Source of the DNA: a virus
Length of the DNA stretch: 32,490 nt
Reading direction: 5' to 3' (one strand)
IMG/VR virus record: IMGVR_UViG_3300041411_000271
Location: 1 to 32,490 of that record
In this document: positions 24,578 to 32,468 of the stretch, in pieces
How positions within the stretch are numbered: position 1 is the stretch's first letter
Layout of the letters: each line of letters opens with the position of its first letter
Made by a program: the position numbers and the translations under genes
Notes under the pieces: generated by a model
Told to the model about the DNA's origin: nothing
Seen by the model: only the letters and a program-made list of their open reading frames with translations
Database searches by the model: none

Positions 24578-24683
24578 CAGGGTCATCCAACCTTATAAGA
24601 GCCATCCGGCCCGTGACGCCGCGCTGCATCCGCAGCGGCCGGCAATAAAAAAGGCCCCTGCATCTGCACGAGCCCGGAGAGCG

Positions 24684-26087
24684 TTAAACCGGCGGTGTGG
24701 TGATCGGCTTAACTGGCAAAGGTGGTGGCATGGCGCGTATCCGCGCCTGCTCTTCCGACCAGCGGAGCTCGCTGTTGATGAGGCCGCGGCGCTGTATCTC
24801 GTTGAACAGCGTTTCGTCGGACAGTGCCCGCGTTTTATACATGTCCACCAGGAAGTCAGCCGAGGCTTCAGCCAGCGTGGTAGCACCAAAGTCACTGAAG
24901 ATAGTGACGTGTCCGCCTTCGGACTCACCAATCCACTCCGCCAGATACTGCAGCGCCAGCCGGGCCGCATCGGTGAGGTCACATACCATGCGCTGCAGGG
25001 CGCTGGTGCTCGCTTCGTTATCGGTCAGCGTCTGCACCACGGTACGATGGCCGGGTTTTACCACCAGCAACTCGGCTCCTATCTGACGCATTTTCTCTTC
25101 AAGGTCGATGATGTCTGTGCGCCCGGCCTCGATGGCCCTGCCGCTGTGCTCCACATAACGCAGGTCTGCTTCATCCTCTTCTGACAGGATGGCCGATGCC
25201 GCCCCCACCGAAATCGGGCCGTCGCCAAGTTTTTTGCCGAACAGCACCGGTACGCGGGCGACATGCAGGATGGTCTGCTGGTCACTGCGGGACTGCCAGT
25301 GTTCGACGTTGATCCAGGCCAGTTCAGCCAGCGGCGGCCGGCCGTTCATAAAGCCGCGTTTGTCGCCATAGACCGGAACAAAGGTTATTTTCTTCAGGCT
25401 GGTAGTGCCTTCGTCATGCAGCTGCCACTCCAGCACCCCGCTCGTTTCATTCAGCTTTTCGCGATAAATCCGCCAGCGGCCGGGATTCAGCACCCTGACC
25501 TGCTCAATATTTTTCACGACAAATTCATTCTGCGGGTCGCGCTCACTGACCGTCTCGACGAAGCGCAGCAGCGTAAACGTCTCCTGTCCGTCGACCCGCT
25601 CTGAGTCGTAATCGAGGAGGCTGGTGGCATTCACCCTGGCGAAATAAGGCCGCAATCCGCGCTGGCGCTCTTCAGCCAGAGAGAGCTGTTTATCCGCAGG
25701 TGGGTGCTCGACAAGGATGCCGCAGAGCCCGTAGGCCATCGCTTCCTCAAAAGTGTCAGCCAGAAAGGAGTGCAGGTTAGTGCCCTGCAGGTCCACATCC
25801 CCGAACATTTCACGTATGCGTACGGGCACCGCTTCTTCATTCCAGGTGACCGGGCGGGAAAAGGGTTTGCCACTCAGCACCTCGACCGTACGCGAAAACG
25901 CCGGAAACAGCGTCGCCACCGACAGCCGGTTCTGGTAAAACGCCTCTTCTTCACTGGGCCATTTAGGCAGATACGTTTTGCCCGCAGCACGCATGGCGGC
26001 AGTGCCGCCCAGCAGCGTGCTGATCATCGGCCAGCATCCGGCCATCGATTCGATTTTGGGCGACCGCTTCCGGACGTCGTTGCTCAT
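24684..26087 (-). CDS. Portal protein, DUF4055 family
   Basis: A 467-aa portal through which DNA enters and leaves the head. The N-terminal KTYLPKWPSEEEAFYQNRLSV... with LFPAFSRTVEVLSGKPFSRPV is typical of the DUF4055 portal group. Its place between large terminase and scaffold agrees. A C-terminal Pro-rich tail (PPPLPVKPITTPPV) closes it. The portal ring is expected to be a dodecamer and to dock the terminase. Confidence 0.85.
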   Translation of the reverse strand: MSNDVRKRSPKIESMAGCWPMISTLLGGTAAMRAAGKTYLPKWPSEEEAFYQNRLSVATLFPAFSRTVEVLSGKPFSRPVTWNEEAVPVRIREMFGDVDLQGTNLHSFLADTFEEAMAYGLCGILVEHPPADKQLSLAEERQRGLRPYFARVNATSLLDYDSERVDGQETFTLLRFVETVSERDPQNEFVVKNIEQVRVLNPGRWRIYREKLNETSGVLEWQLHDEGTTSLKKITFVPVYGDKRGFMNGRPPLAELAWINVEHWQSRSDQQTILHVARVPVLFGKKLGDGPISVGAASAILSEEDEADLRYVEHSGRAIEAGRTDIIDLEEKMRQIGAELLVVKPGHRTVVQTLTDNEASTSALQRMVCDLTDAARLALQYLAEWIGESEGGHVTIFSDFGATTLAEASADFLVDMYKTRALSDETLFNEIQRRGLINSELRWSEEQARIRAMPPPLPVKPITTPPV

Positions 26088-26099
26088 AATGATGTTCTG

Positions 26100-27572
26100 T
26101 CAGGCAGAGAATGGACGGACTGTTGTGCCCTTCGGCTGGAACAGTTCTGTGATGGCCCAGACCAGCGCATCCAGGCGGTCCGGTGATTTCTTCGCGGTAG
26201 CGGGCACGTATTCCAGCAGCTGATTTTCGAGCTGGTAGAGGTTGCCGCGGTGCGCCACCCGCCCCTGCTCATACAGCGCAGAAATGGGCTCAGCCCGGGC
26301 AAACTTACCCTTACTGGCATGGACACGGACGATGCGCCCGCGGAAGCCTGCATTGCGCAACGTATCTTCAGCCATGTCGCCGCCCTGGTTAGTTTCAATG
26401 ACGATGGCTTCAGCGTGGTGCTCTTCATAAGCCCGGACTGCCCGCTTCGCCCAGCCGTTCGGCGAGTATTTCCCGGAGTAATCCGCGTCAGCCGAGAACA
26501 GCCGGTCATTACCGCGCCCGTAACTGCTTGCTACCACAATCCCGGTTTCATCACTGTCTTCGCTGTTGGTCGCCTGCGGGTCAATGGCAACGACCGTCCG
26601 GGACGGCAGCAGGGTGATATCCAGCACACGCGCACCGGACACCATCGCTTCGGTCCAGAGCGCGCCGTCGGCATTAAACCGGCGAGGCCGCTGCATATAC
26701 TGTGCTTCGGCTGTGCGCCGGTGTGAAAACAGTGAGGTGCGATGCGATTCGTTATGCTTGTAGGGCCATAGCCAGCCGTCAGGCAGACCATGTTCAATGG
26801 GTATTGCGTGTAAGTTTTCCGGGTACACCAGCGAATACTGTTCGCTGTTATCAATCAGCACCGGCAGGTTCAGATGATGCCACTGTTCGCCACTCCCACC
26901 GCGCAGCAGATAGCCACTCAGGTCGTGGTAGTGAATGCGCTGCATGATGACCACAATGGGCGTGGTCTCAATGGCCAGACGGGAACGGATGGTTTCGTTG
27001 AAGCGGGTGTTAACCCCGACGCGTATGGTTTCGCTGTAAGCGTCGTCTGGCTTTACCGGGTCATCAAGAATCAGACAGCCCTGCCAGCCCGACTCCATAT
27101 GCCCGGCACGAAAGCCGGTGACCTGTCCGGCAGCCGATGAGGCATACACCCCGCCGCCGTATTCTGTCCACCACATGGCTTTACTGTCGGCATCGTCGCG
27201 CAGCGCCATCGGCCACATAGACTGAAAGGCAGCAGACTTCACGATGCTCCGCGTAGTTGATGAGTTCAGTAATGCCAGGTTGTGGGAATAGGACAGATGC
27301 ATGAAGCGTGCCCGGCGGTTCAGCGCCAGCCCCCTGCCCATCATGTTAATGGTGGCCAGTTCCGTCTTGGTGTAGCCCGGGGGCACATTGATGATGAGTC
27401 GCCGGATGTCGCCATCAATCACCCGGTCCAGCGTCCGCTGTATCACCTGATGATGAGGCGCGACAATCATTCTGCTGCCGCTGCGCTGCTTAAAGAAGTA
27501 ACGGGTAAAGTAGAGTCCGTCCTCTTCACATTCTATACGGCGTGCAGCGGTCTTAAAATCAGCAGTCGTCAT
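26100..27572 (-). CDS. Terminase large subunit
   Basis: The 490-aa motor that cuts and packages phage DNA. The ATPase has the Walker A-like VPPGYTKTE (63-71) and Walker B CLILDDP (166-172). The RNase H-fold nuclease has AIDPQ with Asp331, VIETN with Glu393, and SPDRLDAL with Asp465/Asp468 as metal ligands. I start at ATG 27572, giving MTTADF, with a 14-base overlap with the small subunit; the open frame before it covers the small subunit gene and is not used. All catalytic residues appear intact. Confidence 0.93.
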   Translation of the reverse strand: MTTADFKTAARRIECEEDGLYFTRYFFKQRSGSRMIVAPHHQVIQRTLDRVIDGDIRRLIINVPPGYTKTELATINMMGRGLALNRRARFMHLSYSHNLALLNSSTTRSIVKSAAFQSMWPMALRDDADSKAMWWTEYGGGVYASSAAGQVTGFRAGHMESGWQGCLILDDPVKPDDAYSETIRVGVNTRFNETIRSRLAIETTPIVVIMQRIHYHDLSGYLLRGGSGEQWHHLNLPVLIDNSEQYSLVYPENLHAIPIEHGLPDGWLWPYKHNESHRTSLFSHRRTAEAQYMQRPRRFNADGALWTEAMVSGARVLDITLLPSRTVVAIDPQATNSEDSDETGIVVASSYGRGNDRLFSADADYSGKYSPNGWAKRAVRAYEEHHAEAIVIETNQGGDMAEDTLRNAGFRGRIVRVHASKGKFARAEPISALYEQGRVAHRGNLYQLENQLLEYVPATAKKSPDRLDALVWAITELFQPKGTTVRPFSA

Positions 27573-28131
27573 CCTCCAGCATTTCCCGGCGCGCCTGCCG
27601 GTATTCCTCGCGTGAAAGCAGCGCAACCTCAAGCGGGCCGCCGTCTTTGCCTGTCAGTGATGTCGTAGCCTGTTCGCGGAATGCCTGCACGGAAATGTGT
27701 TTGCCGAGCAGTTCCAGATTCCTGACTTTGTCCGGCCACTTAATCTTTTTCAGGATACCGACCATCTCGCGCTCTTCGCCCCGGCCTTCAAACATCTCAG
27801 CCAGATCGAATCCGCTCAGGTATCGGCGCCATGAGGCTGGCCATTGCGATACAGGTTTGATGCGCATGTCATCTGTCATGATGTCGAGCACGTCCATCTG
27901 GTCAATCTCGATCAGGCGGTTAAGAACATAAGCAGCATCAATGTTTATTTGTTCGTTACGCTGTAATTTGAGATCTGAAATACGGTTCTGAATACTAATC
28001 TTTGATAAGTTCTGAGCACCCTGCACGTTCGCGGCCTTTGCACTATACCCCGCCCGGATAGCAGCCTGCGTGGCGTTTAAATCGATGAGGTACTCGCGAC
28101 AGAACATTTCTTGTTTGTCAGTGAGTGCCAT
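27559..28131 (-). CDS. Terminase small subunit
   Basis: A 190-aa DNA-recognition subunit of the Terminase_2 type. The N-terminal helix-turn-helix region reads [20 protein letters not shown] (3-22) followed by [12 protein letters not shown], the classic motif. The C-terminal part contacts the large subunit. It binds the packaging site, which is often inside or near this gene. This is the first head gene of the operon after the cargo block. Confidence 0.9.
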   Translation of the reverse strand: MALTDKQEMFCREYLIDLNATQAAIRAGYSAKAANVQGAQNLSKISIQNRISDLKLQRNEQINIDAAYVLNRLIEIDQMDVLDIMTDDMRIKPVSQWPASWRRYLSGFDLAEMFEGRGEEREMVGILKKIKWPDKVRNLELLGKHISVQAFREQATTSLTGKDGGPLEVALLSREEYRQARREMLEDDDC

Positions 28132-28156
28132 AGTTTCAGCTTATAAGTGAGTTTTT

Positions 28157-28420
28157 ATGAAAATGATGATTAAGGAATTAGATAGTCACTCTCTCTATTT
28201 CAATTTTGACACTACTAAAGACAGCAAACTCAGAAGGGTTAGCTTTAGAGCCTGTATATTGGACGATGAAAAAATTGTTCAGACTAAAACCGCCCATTTC
28301 AGCACATCAACATTGGAAGATGCTCGGAATAAGCTAGAGGAATTCTTTGAGTTTGAGAATGAAGCTACGCGCAATGAGGTGATGAAGCCATTAATTGACC
28401 ACTTTTCGGCTAAGCTTTAA
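28157..28420 (+). CDS. Unknown 87-aa protein against the operon direction
   Basis: A small AT-rich gene read rightward, while all the surrounding phage genes are read leftward. The ATG is preceded by AAGTGAG 5-8 bases upstream. The protein is soluble, about half charged or polar, with a strand-rich first half (SLYFNFDTTKDSKLRRVSF) and helical second half (EDARNKLEEFFEFE). No family recognised. Orientation and composition suggest a moron expressed from the prophage. It begins 25 bases before the small terminase start, so the two promoters or transcripts would be divergent. Confidence 0.65.
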   Translation: MKMMIKELDSHSLYFNFDTTKDSKLRRVSFRACILDDEKIVQTKTAHFSTSTLEDARNKLEEFFEFENEATRNEVMKPLIDHFSAKL

Positions 28421-28476
28421 TTCTTACCATCCAGTTAAGGGATTCTAACCGTTGTGTGGCCTTACGCGACACAGCC

Positions 28477-28656
28477 CTAATATGAAGATTCCAGCACATA
28501 CTCCATCTTAAGCACATCATCCGGCGCGAGGTATACCCAAGCGCCATCCACCCGAGCAACGCTAATGAAGCCATTAACCATCTCAGCCTGTAATAGGTTT
28601 ATCAGGCCATCATACATTTCACCCTATTTGGTGGCCACTGTGATACGGTAATCTTC
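28477..28656 (-). pseudogene. Broken small phage gene with in-frame amber stop
   Basis: Minus-strand frame that reads coherently as EDYRITVATK, then TAG (28626-28624), then GEMYDGLINLLQAEMVNGF... to LESSY and TAG at 28477. The two halves together look like one small protein of about 60 residues, but there is no start codon for the first half and a stop in the middle. The downstream half (46 aa from ATG 28617) might still be translated, although its ribosome site is poor. The family is not recognised. Confidence 0.45.
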
Positions 28657-28695
28657 GACCCTAATTTATCTAGGCAACAAAAACGCCCGGGGCAG

Positions 28696-29229
28696 TTAGG
28701 CTCTTTTAATGATGTCTAATACTTCCGGGGCTGGTTTTATAAATTGCTTATCCATGGTTCCCAAATTGACTACCATCCGTAACTTATCTATTTTGCCATG
28801 ATTTTCGAGTATAAAATTTTTAACATCATGAGCCCATAGTATGTGCTCGTCATTTTCAATAAAGAAAAAAGCCGACTCACCATGCTCCAACTTCTTAGGT
28901 AACTTATGGCTGCCCGGAGCAAAATCATGCATAAAAGTGCTTTTACCAGCAAAATGCCATACCAAGCCTGTAATATTTATTGGCAATTGCCCTATATTTG
29001 CTACGGAAATACCAATTCCATTTTGCCAGGACATTTTCTTCATAGCTGAAATTATTATTTCACCCCTAATTCGTGGTTTTGGTCGCGTCTTGGCAAGATA
29101 TAACGAAGTAACGACTGCTGCCACTGTGGCAAATCCTGACAAAAAAGATCCAATCATCGCCCAAAATGCCCACTCAGCTGAATTCTTGGCTGCCATTAAT
29201 GCTTGAATCGCAATCTCGTTATCTGTCAT
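28696..29229 (-). CDS. Unknown membrane-anchored protein
   Basis: A 177-aa protein. Residues about 18-46 form one membrane helix (WAFWAMIGSFLSGFATVAAV), followed by basic KTRPKPR and a beta-rich domain on the cytoplasmic side by the positive-inside rule. GGGAGGGGG precedes the ATG. AT-rich relative to the terminase and lysis genes that surround the block. No family recognised. Position, single membrane helix and composition are compatible with a lysogen-expressed exclusion protein, but nothing shows that directly. Confidence 0.7.
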   Translation of the reverse strand: MTDNEIAIQALMAAKNSAEWAFWAMIGSFLSGFATVAAVVTSLYLAKTRPKPRIRGEIIISAMKKMSWQNGIGISVANIGQLPINITGLVWHFAGKSTFMHDFAPGSHKLPKKLEHGESAFFFIENDEHILWAHDVKNFILENHGKIDKLRMVVNLGTMDKQFIKPAPEVLDIIKRA

Positions 29230-29254
29230 ACCCCCTCCCTATGAGAATGACAGT

Positions 29255-29460
29255 TTACCTCAAACACTGCTCTCTGATGTTATGTTGCAGGCCCGCTATT
29301 TGCTTTCCGACGATTTCGGTTCGCTCTCTAAGGGTGAAATAATCCCGCTGAGCGGCGTTAGTAAGTCGGGCGCTGGCTGCATCATCCGAACTGGCATTGC
29401 CGGTGCCGCATTGCGTCGCACAGGTGACGTGGAGCTACAGCCGAAGCCAGTCTTGAAAAA
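29255..29460 (-). pseudogene. Relic of a lambda-type Rz spanin (C-terminal part)
   Basis: In one minus-strand frame the C-terminal half of lambda-like Rz is plain: NASSDDAASARLTNAAQRDY, FTLRERTEIVGKQIAGLQ and a terminal cysteine-containing IREQCLR, then TAA. The inner-membrane anchor and most of the coiled coil are missing, and a TAG (29437-29435) interrupts the upstream remainder. Homology stops at about 29455, where the 127-aa cargo gene ends. This shows that the cargo replaced the front of an older spanin pair. Confidence 0.8.
29295..29460 (-). pseudogene. Relic of Rz1 lipoprotein nested in the Rz relic
   Basis: In a second frame of the same DNA: GC followed by SSTSPV, then VRMMQPAPDLLTPLSGIISP, clearly related to the lambda Rz1 end (IMQPPPDWQTPLNGIISP). 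The lipid-attachment cysteine is present but the signal sequence and start codon are gone. Both nested frames of one ancestral Rz/Rz1 pair are thus preserved. Confidence 0.75.
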
Positions 29461-29844
29461 TCACTTTTTGCTAAATTCAACACTATCTGTCGTGCAGTCC
29501 AGCATGCCAAAGTATTCCCCGATAGCTGACTGGCCGTTACGCTGAGTAAAAGGCACTAACCAGATATCGCTCCCGAATGTCATCTGCCCATAATCGATAA
29601 GGATCCCATTCTTTTGAGCTGCGTCCTGAGCGTCAGAGAAACTTTTCCATTCAGTCTGATCTCCGGTCTTAGCTCGAATAACCTTAGTCATGATGGTCTG
29701 ATTATCATAATGCCGGCAGGCTTCAGCCTGGGCGGCATCAACTTTCGAAGGCCTGAATGATAATATGAGAAGTATCATTACAGCTAATGCGAGCACTGCA
29801 AGAGCTGTAATGGCGATGACTAAAATTTTGACGAACCTTCTCAT
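29461..29844 (-). CDS. Unknown inner-membrane-anchored or exported protein
   Basis: A 127-aa protein with an N-terminal basic start and long hydrophobic segment (residues 7-30, VIAITALAVLALAVMILLIL), then a soluble periplasmic domain with two cysteines (C43 and C116) that could form a disulfide. GAGG 8 bases before the ATG supports the start. Not recognised. Its end abuts the Rz/Rz1 relic, so it arrived by recombination. A link with the DsbA-like enzyme of the same phage is a guess. Confidence 0.7.
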   Translation of the reverse strand: MRRFVKILVIAITALAVLALAVMILLILSFRPSKVDAAQAEACRHYDNQTIMTKVIRAKTGDQTEWKSFSDAQDAAQKNGILIDYGQMTFGSDIWLVPFTQRNGQSAIGEYFGMLDCTTDSVEFSKK

Positions 29845-29936
29845 ATTATCCTCATCCTGAGCTATTTAGATGAGAATCATACCTGATGCTCCATGTAATG
29901 ATCACGCTGCCTTGCACGACAGGTGCACTGCATTGC

Positions 29937-30194
29937 TCACAGATACTTAATCGCCAGTGCTTTCACATCGTCCTTTGCGGCTTCGCCCAGCAGAGCAACC
30001 CCACTTTCAACAAACGCCAGCGCAGCTTCAAAATCATGAACGCCCACTTTGACTTCAGCTGATTGGGGCATCTGCGCTGCTTCGGCAGAGAATCCGGACT
30101 GTTCAACAACTTCGTCATTCATTGATTCTGACATTTCATTACTCCCTTCTTCAGGATGAATAAACTGGCCTTTTAGCCAGCTGAGGATGTTCAT
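29937..30194 (-). CDS. Small protein coupled to Rz1
   Basis: An 85-aa protein starting at ATG 30194, which overlaps the Rz1 stop (ATGA). A further start is possible at the later MSESMNDE (residue 21). The C-terminal part (VGVHDFEAALAFVESGVALLGEAAKDDVKALAIKYL; central HDFEAALAFVESG) is an acidic helix bundle. Small proteins of this kind follow the lysis genes in many lambdoid prophages, but I know no function. Confidence 0.65.
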   Translation of the reverse strand: MNILSWLKGQFIHPEEGSNEMSESMNDEVVEQSGFSAEAAQMPQSAEVKVGVHDFEAALAFVESGVALLGEAAKDDVKALAIKYL

Positions 30195-30493
30195 TTCTGC
30201 CGTTCCCGTTCGATTTGCCGGATCGCGGCCTTGTCGTGGTTGCACTGCTCCAGAGCGTTAAGCAGACGCTCATTCAGCTCCAGGCTGTCTCCCCAGGTCA
30301 ACGGGTCAGGAATCAAAGGCACAGCGCAGTCAGCCAGCAGACTCACCGGTATCGGTACTGGCGGAACTGGTACGTACTTTGTCCCGGTGCGCACGCAGCT
30401 GGTCAGCAGCAGGACGAGGCACAGGTTCAGTGGCACAGCTGTTACCCCTGACCAGCTTTTGTATAACCACCACCCTGCGCTCACTCTCTTCAT
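30191..30493 (-). CDS. Rz1-like outer-membrane spanin lipoprotein
   Basis: A 100-aa lipoprotein encoded largely inside the Rz gene in another frame. The lipobox is LLTSC, with Cys at about residue 33, followed by a Pro-rich stretch (KYVPVPPVPIPVS) typical of Rz1. I chose ATG 30493 (AGG upstream), which gives the positive charges needed for export. A GTG at 30436 with AGGGG upstream would give a shorter leader without charges. It pairs with Rz to fuse inner and outer membranes in the last lysis step. Confidence 0.78.
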   Translation of the reverse strand: MKRVSAGWWLYKSWSGVTAVPLNLCLVLLLTSCVRTGTKYVPVPPVPIPVSLLADCAVPLIPDPLTWGDSLELNERLLNALEQCNHDKAAIRQIERERQK

Positions 30494-30731
30494 CGCCTGC
30501 CTGATTTGCATCCTGAGTTGCCCGGGCAATGTCGCTGAAGAGGGCTGTTGCCCTGAGGACATTAGTCGCGAGCATCTCTGCTGAAGCTTTTTGCTGCGCC
30601 AGCTGCCTGTTCTGCTGAGTGATCACGACCTTCGATAAGGACTGAAGCTTCAGGGCGACGCTTAGCGCGATGACCAGCAGTAGCAGGCCTGTGATGGTAA
30701 CGGCACCCCACTTAACGCGGCTTAAGGTCAT
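30330..30731 (-). CDS. Rz-like inner-membrane spanin
   Basis: A 133-aa i-spanin. One N-terminal membrane helix (WGAVTITGLLLLVIALSVAL) is followed by a coiled-coil periplasmic domain (VVITQQNRQLAQQKASAEML) and a charged end. Start ATG 30731 lies inside the endolysin end (20-base overlap), with GAG upstream. It is unrelated in sequence to the lambda-type Rz relic at 29255, so two spanin lineages met in this locus. Confidence 0.78.
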   Translation of the reverse strand: MTLSRVKWGAVTITGLLLLVIALSVALKLQSLSKVVITQQNRQLAQQKASAEMLATNVLRATALFSDIARATQDANQAGDEESERRVVVIQKLVRGNSCATEPVPRPAADQLRAHRDKVRTSSASTDTGESAG

Positions 30732-31224
30732 CGCTGCTCTCCGACAGGCAAAGTGCACGTTCAGTTTCGCGGCGTTTCATCAGCCCTCTCCACCTCCTGC
30801 CACCGGCAAACACCCAGCGGCGCAGTTCATTGCAGGCACCTGTCGTATCGCCTGCGTTGAGTTTTCTCAGAAGGGAAGATCGGGAAAAAGCGTCAGTACC
30901 GGTGTTATAGGTAAAGCTGTAGAGTGCAGCGCGCTGGTAATCGCTGAGGGGGACAGTGACCAGACTGTCAACAGCTGCCTGAACGGGTTTCAGGTCTTCA
31001 CGCAGCAGGCTGTCGCACTCACTGTTGGAATAGGTTTTGTTACTGACAATATCGGGGCCGGTGTGACCATCACAGACGGTGAGCACACCAGCGACATCCC
31101 GATAGGGAACATAACGACGCCCTTCCAGACCATCCGGACCGCCGAGCAGCGTAATTGCCAGAGTCAGGGCACCCGCACCGGCTGCAGCCAGAAGTCTGTT
31201 ACGCAGCGCGGACGATATCACCAT
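30712..31224 (-). CDS. SAR endolysin (glycosidase, P21 R type)
   Basis: A 170-aa muramidase related to the P21 endolysin. The N-terminal Ala/Gly-rich weakly hydrophobic segment (LLAAAGAGALTLAITLLGG) is a signal-anchor-release domain, which lets it reach the periplasm inactive until the holin opens the membrane. The catalytic region GLEGRRYVPYRDVAGVLTVC contains Glu34 and Asp43, followed by Thr48 and DGHTG, the E-D-T triad of this family. It cleaves the glycan strands of peptidoglycan. Confidence 0.9.
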   Translation of the reverse strand: MVISSALRNRLLAAAGAGALTLAITLLGGPDGLEGRRYVPYRDVAGVLTVCDGHTGPDIVSNKTYSNSECDSLLREDLKPVQAAVDSLVTVPLSDYQRAALYSFTYNTGTDAFSRSSLLRKLNAGDTTGACNELRRWVFAGGRRWRGLMKRRETERALCLSESSDDLKPR

Positions 31225-31226
31225 TT

Positions 31227-31448
31227 TCAGCGAGGCTCTTCAGGGCAGGTGCAGCGCAGCGCCCTGATTTCTGCCAGTGTCGCCTTGCGCCGGTAATACC
31301 AGTTAATGATGCAGGTGATGGTCGCAAGGCTGATGCCGGCAAGAACGCCGACGGCGCTCCACTCTTCCGGACTGAAAAAGGTCAGGACGCCATGGACAAC
31401 TTCGCCTGCGGATACGCTGTAAGCGACCCCGGTTGTGAGTTTGCTCAT
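31227..31448 (-). CDS. Class II holin, P21 S-like
   Basis: A 73-aa protein with two hydrophobic segments (about 5-25 and 32-50) and a basic end (WYYRRKATLAEIRAL). The start MSKLTTGVAYSVSAGEVVHG matches the P21 S type pinholin pattern (xxTGIAYGTSAG). It makes small holes that collapse membrane potential and release the SAR endolysin; pairing with a SAR endolysin agrees. ATG 31448 is chosen because the upstream part of the frame runs through the leader terminator. Confidence 0.82.
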   Translation of the reverse strand: MSKLTTGVAYSVSAGEVVHGVLTFFSPEEWSAVGVLAGISLATITCIINWYYRRKATLAEIRALRCTCPEEPR

Positions 31449-31526
31449 CAGGATTTGCCGCGCAGAATAGGATAAAGGTAGCCGGAGCCGGTGGATGAGC
31501 AGGATACAGTGACGGCATCCGGTCAT

Positions 31527-31556
31527 AAAAAAAGCCCTGACAAAAATGCCAGGGCT
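31527..31556 (-). terminator. Late leader terminator (tR'-like)
   Basis: On the minus strand AGCCCTG, a 10-base loop with internal CA/TG pairing, CAGGGCT, then six more T. It lies between the candidate late promoter and the holin, as tR' does in lambdoid phages, and is the site that Q antitermination must overcome. Confidence 0.85.
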
Positions 31557-31598
31557 GAATAGAAATCTCTCGAGGGTCATTTACCCATCGTTGGAGCC

Positions 31599-31626
31599 AA
31601 TCTAACACAAAAAATGGAAAAGTAAA
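31599..31626 (-). promoter_or_regulatory. Candidate late promoter (pR'-like)
   Basis: On the minus strand TTTACT (31626-31621), 16 bases, TAGATT (31604-31599) with TGT in front, an extended -10. It lies between the Q gene and the leader terminator, exactly where the late promoter is expected. Transcription would begin near 31592, about 35 bases before the terminator. Confidence 0.6.
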
Positions 31627-31670
31627 TAGCGAGCTATAACATCGCTACATGAATTATCGCTCGCTATTTA
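31623..31670. promoter_or_regulatory. 12-bp inverted repeat upstream of the late promoter
   Basis: Perfect arms TAAATAGCGAGC (31623-31634) and GCTCGCTATTTA (31659-31670) separated by 24 bases. The right arm overlaps the stop codon of Q and the left arm overlaps the -35 element of the late promoter. GCGAT/ATCGC copies also lie in the spacer. A binding site for Q or another regulator is plausible. Confidence 0.5.
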
Positions 31671-32365
31671 GTAATGCGCGATAACATCTTCTCGGCCCAG
31701 GCTTCTTCCCGATGCAGCTCGGCGACCAGAAACTCCAGCAGCTGCTTCACGCTTTTGTTCCACGTATCCAGCGTAACAGCCTGCGTGACCTGACACACCG
31801 TCCTGAACACAACAGCGGAAGGGATACGTTCAAAGCCGCGCCCGGAACACCGCTTACAGGGCTGATAAACCGGCACACCCTGAAATCGTGTCATCACACG
31901 GTTAACGGATTCCCCTCGCCCTTTGCAGTCCTTGCAGGCAGCCCGCACGACACCTTTTCCGTTACATTTGCTGCAGCACTTTCCGTTGCACAGGCCTGTG
32001 CCGTCACAGGCATGGCATGGCGATTCGGTATCCGGGCTTCGCGCATAATCGAGAAAGGCATAGCCCGCAATGATCGTGATGACGGCCATGCGCTCTTCTT
32101 CGGACAGTTTTGTGAGCGCAGGATAACGTGAGGATGCCTGCAGGCCTGTCATCGCCAGCAACCGTATGGCGCGCGCTCTGTCCTGACCGGAGACATTCAT
32201 TTTTCCAAAAAAGGCAGAGTACCCGAGCGGAGCACGTTTCTGTGTCATGCCCAGCGCAGCCATTACATCGCTGCCGGACATGGCATCAGGTGACAGGGAT
32301 GACTGACAGACGATTGGGGTAACGGAACGCGGGGAATGGTACTTAACAACACTTTCAAGTTTCAT
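31664..32365 (-). CDS. Q: Antitermination protein Q, phage 82 type
   Basis: A 233-aa late-gene antiterminator. It binds near the late promoter and modifies RNA polymerase so that it ignores terminators through the lysis, head and tail genes. The N-terminus (MKLESVVKYH...VMAALGMTQ) resembles phage 82 Q. Four CxxCxGxG zinc-binding repeats lie at 117-124, 131-138, 144-151 and 170-177, the DnaJ-like zinc module of this family. AGGG precedes the ATG, under a hairpin. It is the top gene of the visible late unit. Confidence 0.9.
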   Translation of the reverse strand: MKLESVVKYHSPRSVTPIVCQSSLSPDAMSGSDVMAALGMTQKRAPLGYSAFFGKMNVSGQDRARAIRLLAMTGLQASSRYPALTKLSEEERMAVITIIAGYAFLDYARSPDTESPCHACDGTGLCNGKCCSKCNGKGVVRAACKDCKGRGESVNRVMTRFQGVPVYQPCKRCSGRGFERIPSAVVFRTVCQVTQAVTLDTWNKSVKQLLEFLVAELHREEAWAEKMLSRITK

Positions 32366-32377
32366 GGTAAAGACCCT

Positions 32378-32402
32378 GTGCCGGTAAGAATGTCACCGGC
32401 AC
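32378..32402. repeat. Hairpin in the Q leader
   Basis: GTGCCGGT and ACCGGCAC, 8 bp with a 9-base loop, ending about 12 bases before the Q start codon and close to its ribosome site. It could limit Q translation. Confidence 0.5.
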
Positions 32403-32417
32403 TATGAGTCGTGTCAG

Positions 32418-32468
32418 ATTCATTTTTCTGAATGCCTGCAGGCACGTTCTGACGAATGAAAAATGAAT
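32418..32468. repeat. Nested inverted repeats upstream of Q
   Basis: Outer arms ATTCATTTTTC (32418-32428) and GAAAAATGAAT (32458-32468) are perfect. Between them is the 12-bp palindrome TGCCTGCAGGCA (32433-32444). The size suits a strong RNA fold or a two-part operator just before Q. Confidence 0.5.

Noticed and set aside
24587-24683. T-run after a GC-rich stretch between portal and scaffold genes as terminator
   Set aside because: The possible stem has mismatches and I could not form a convincing hairpin next to the T run.
24114-25184. 356-codon plus-strand frame
   Set aside because: It lies opposite the scaffold-like and portal genes and has low-complexity Ser/Arg composition typical of antisense reading.
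27573-27632. N-terminal 20-residue extension of the large terminase
   Set aside because: It overlaps the small terminase coding end and gives a non-family-like sequence. The ATG at 27572 is the better start.
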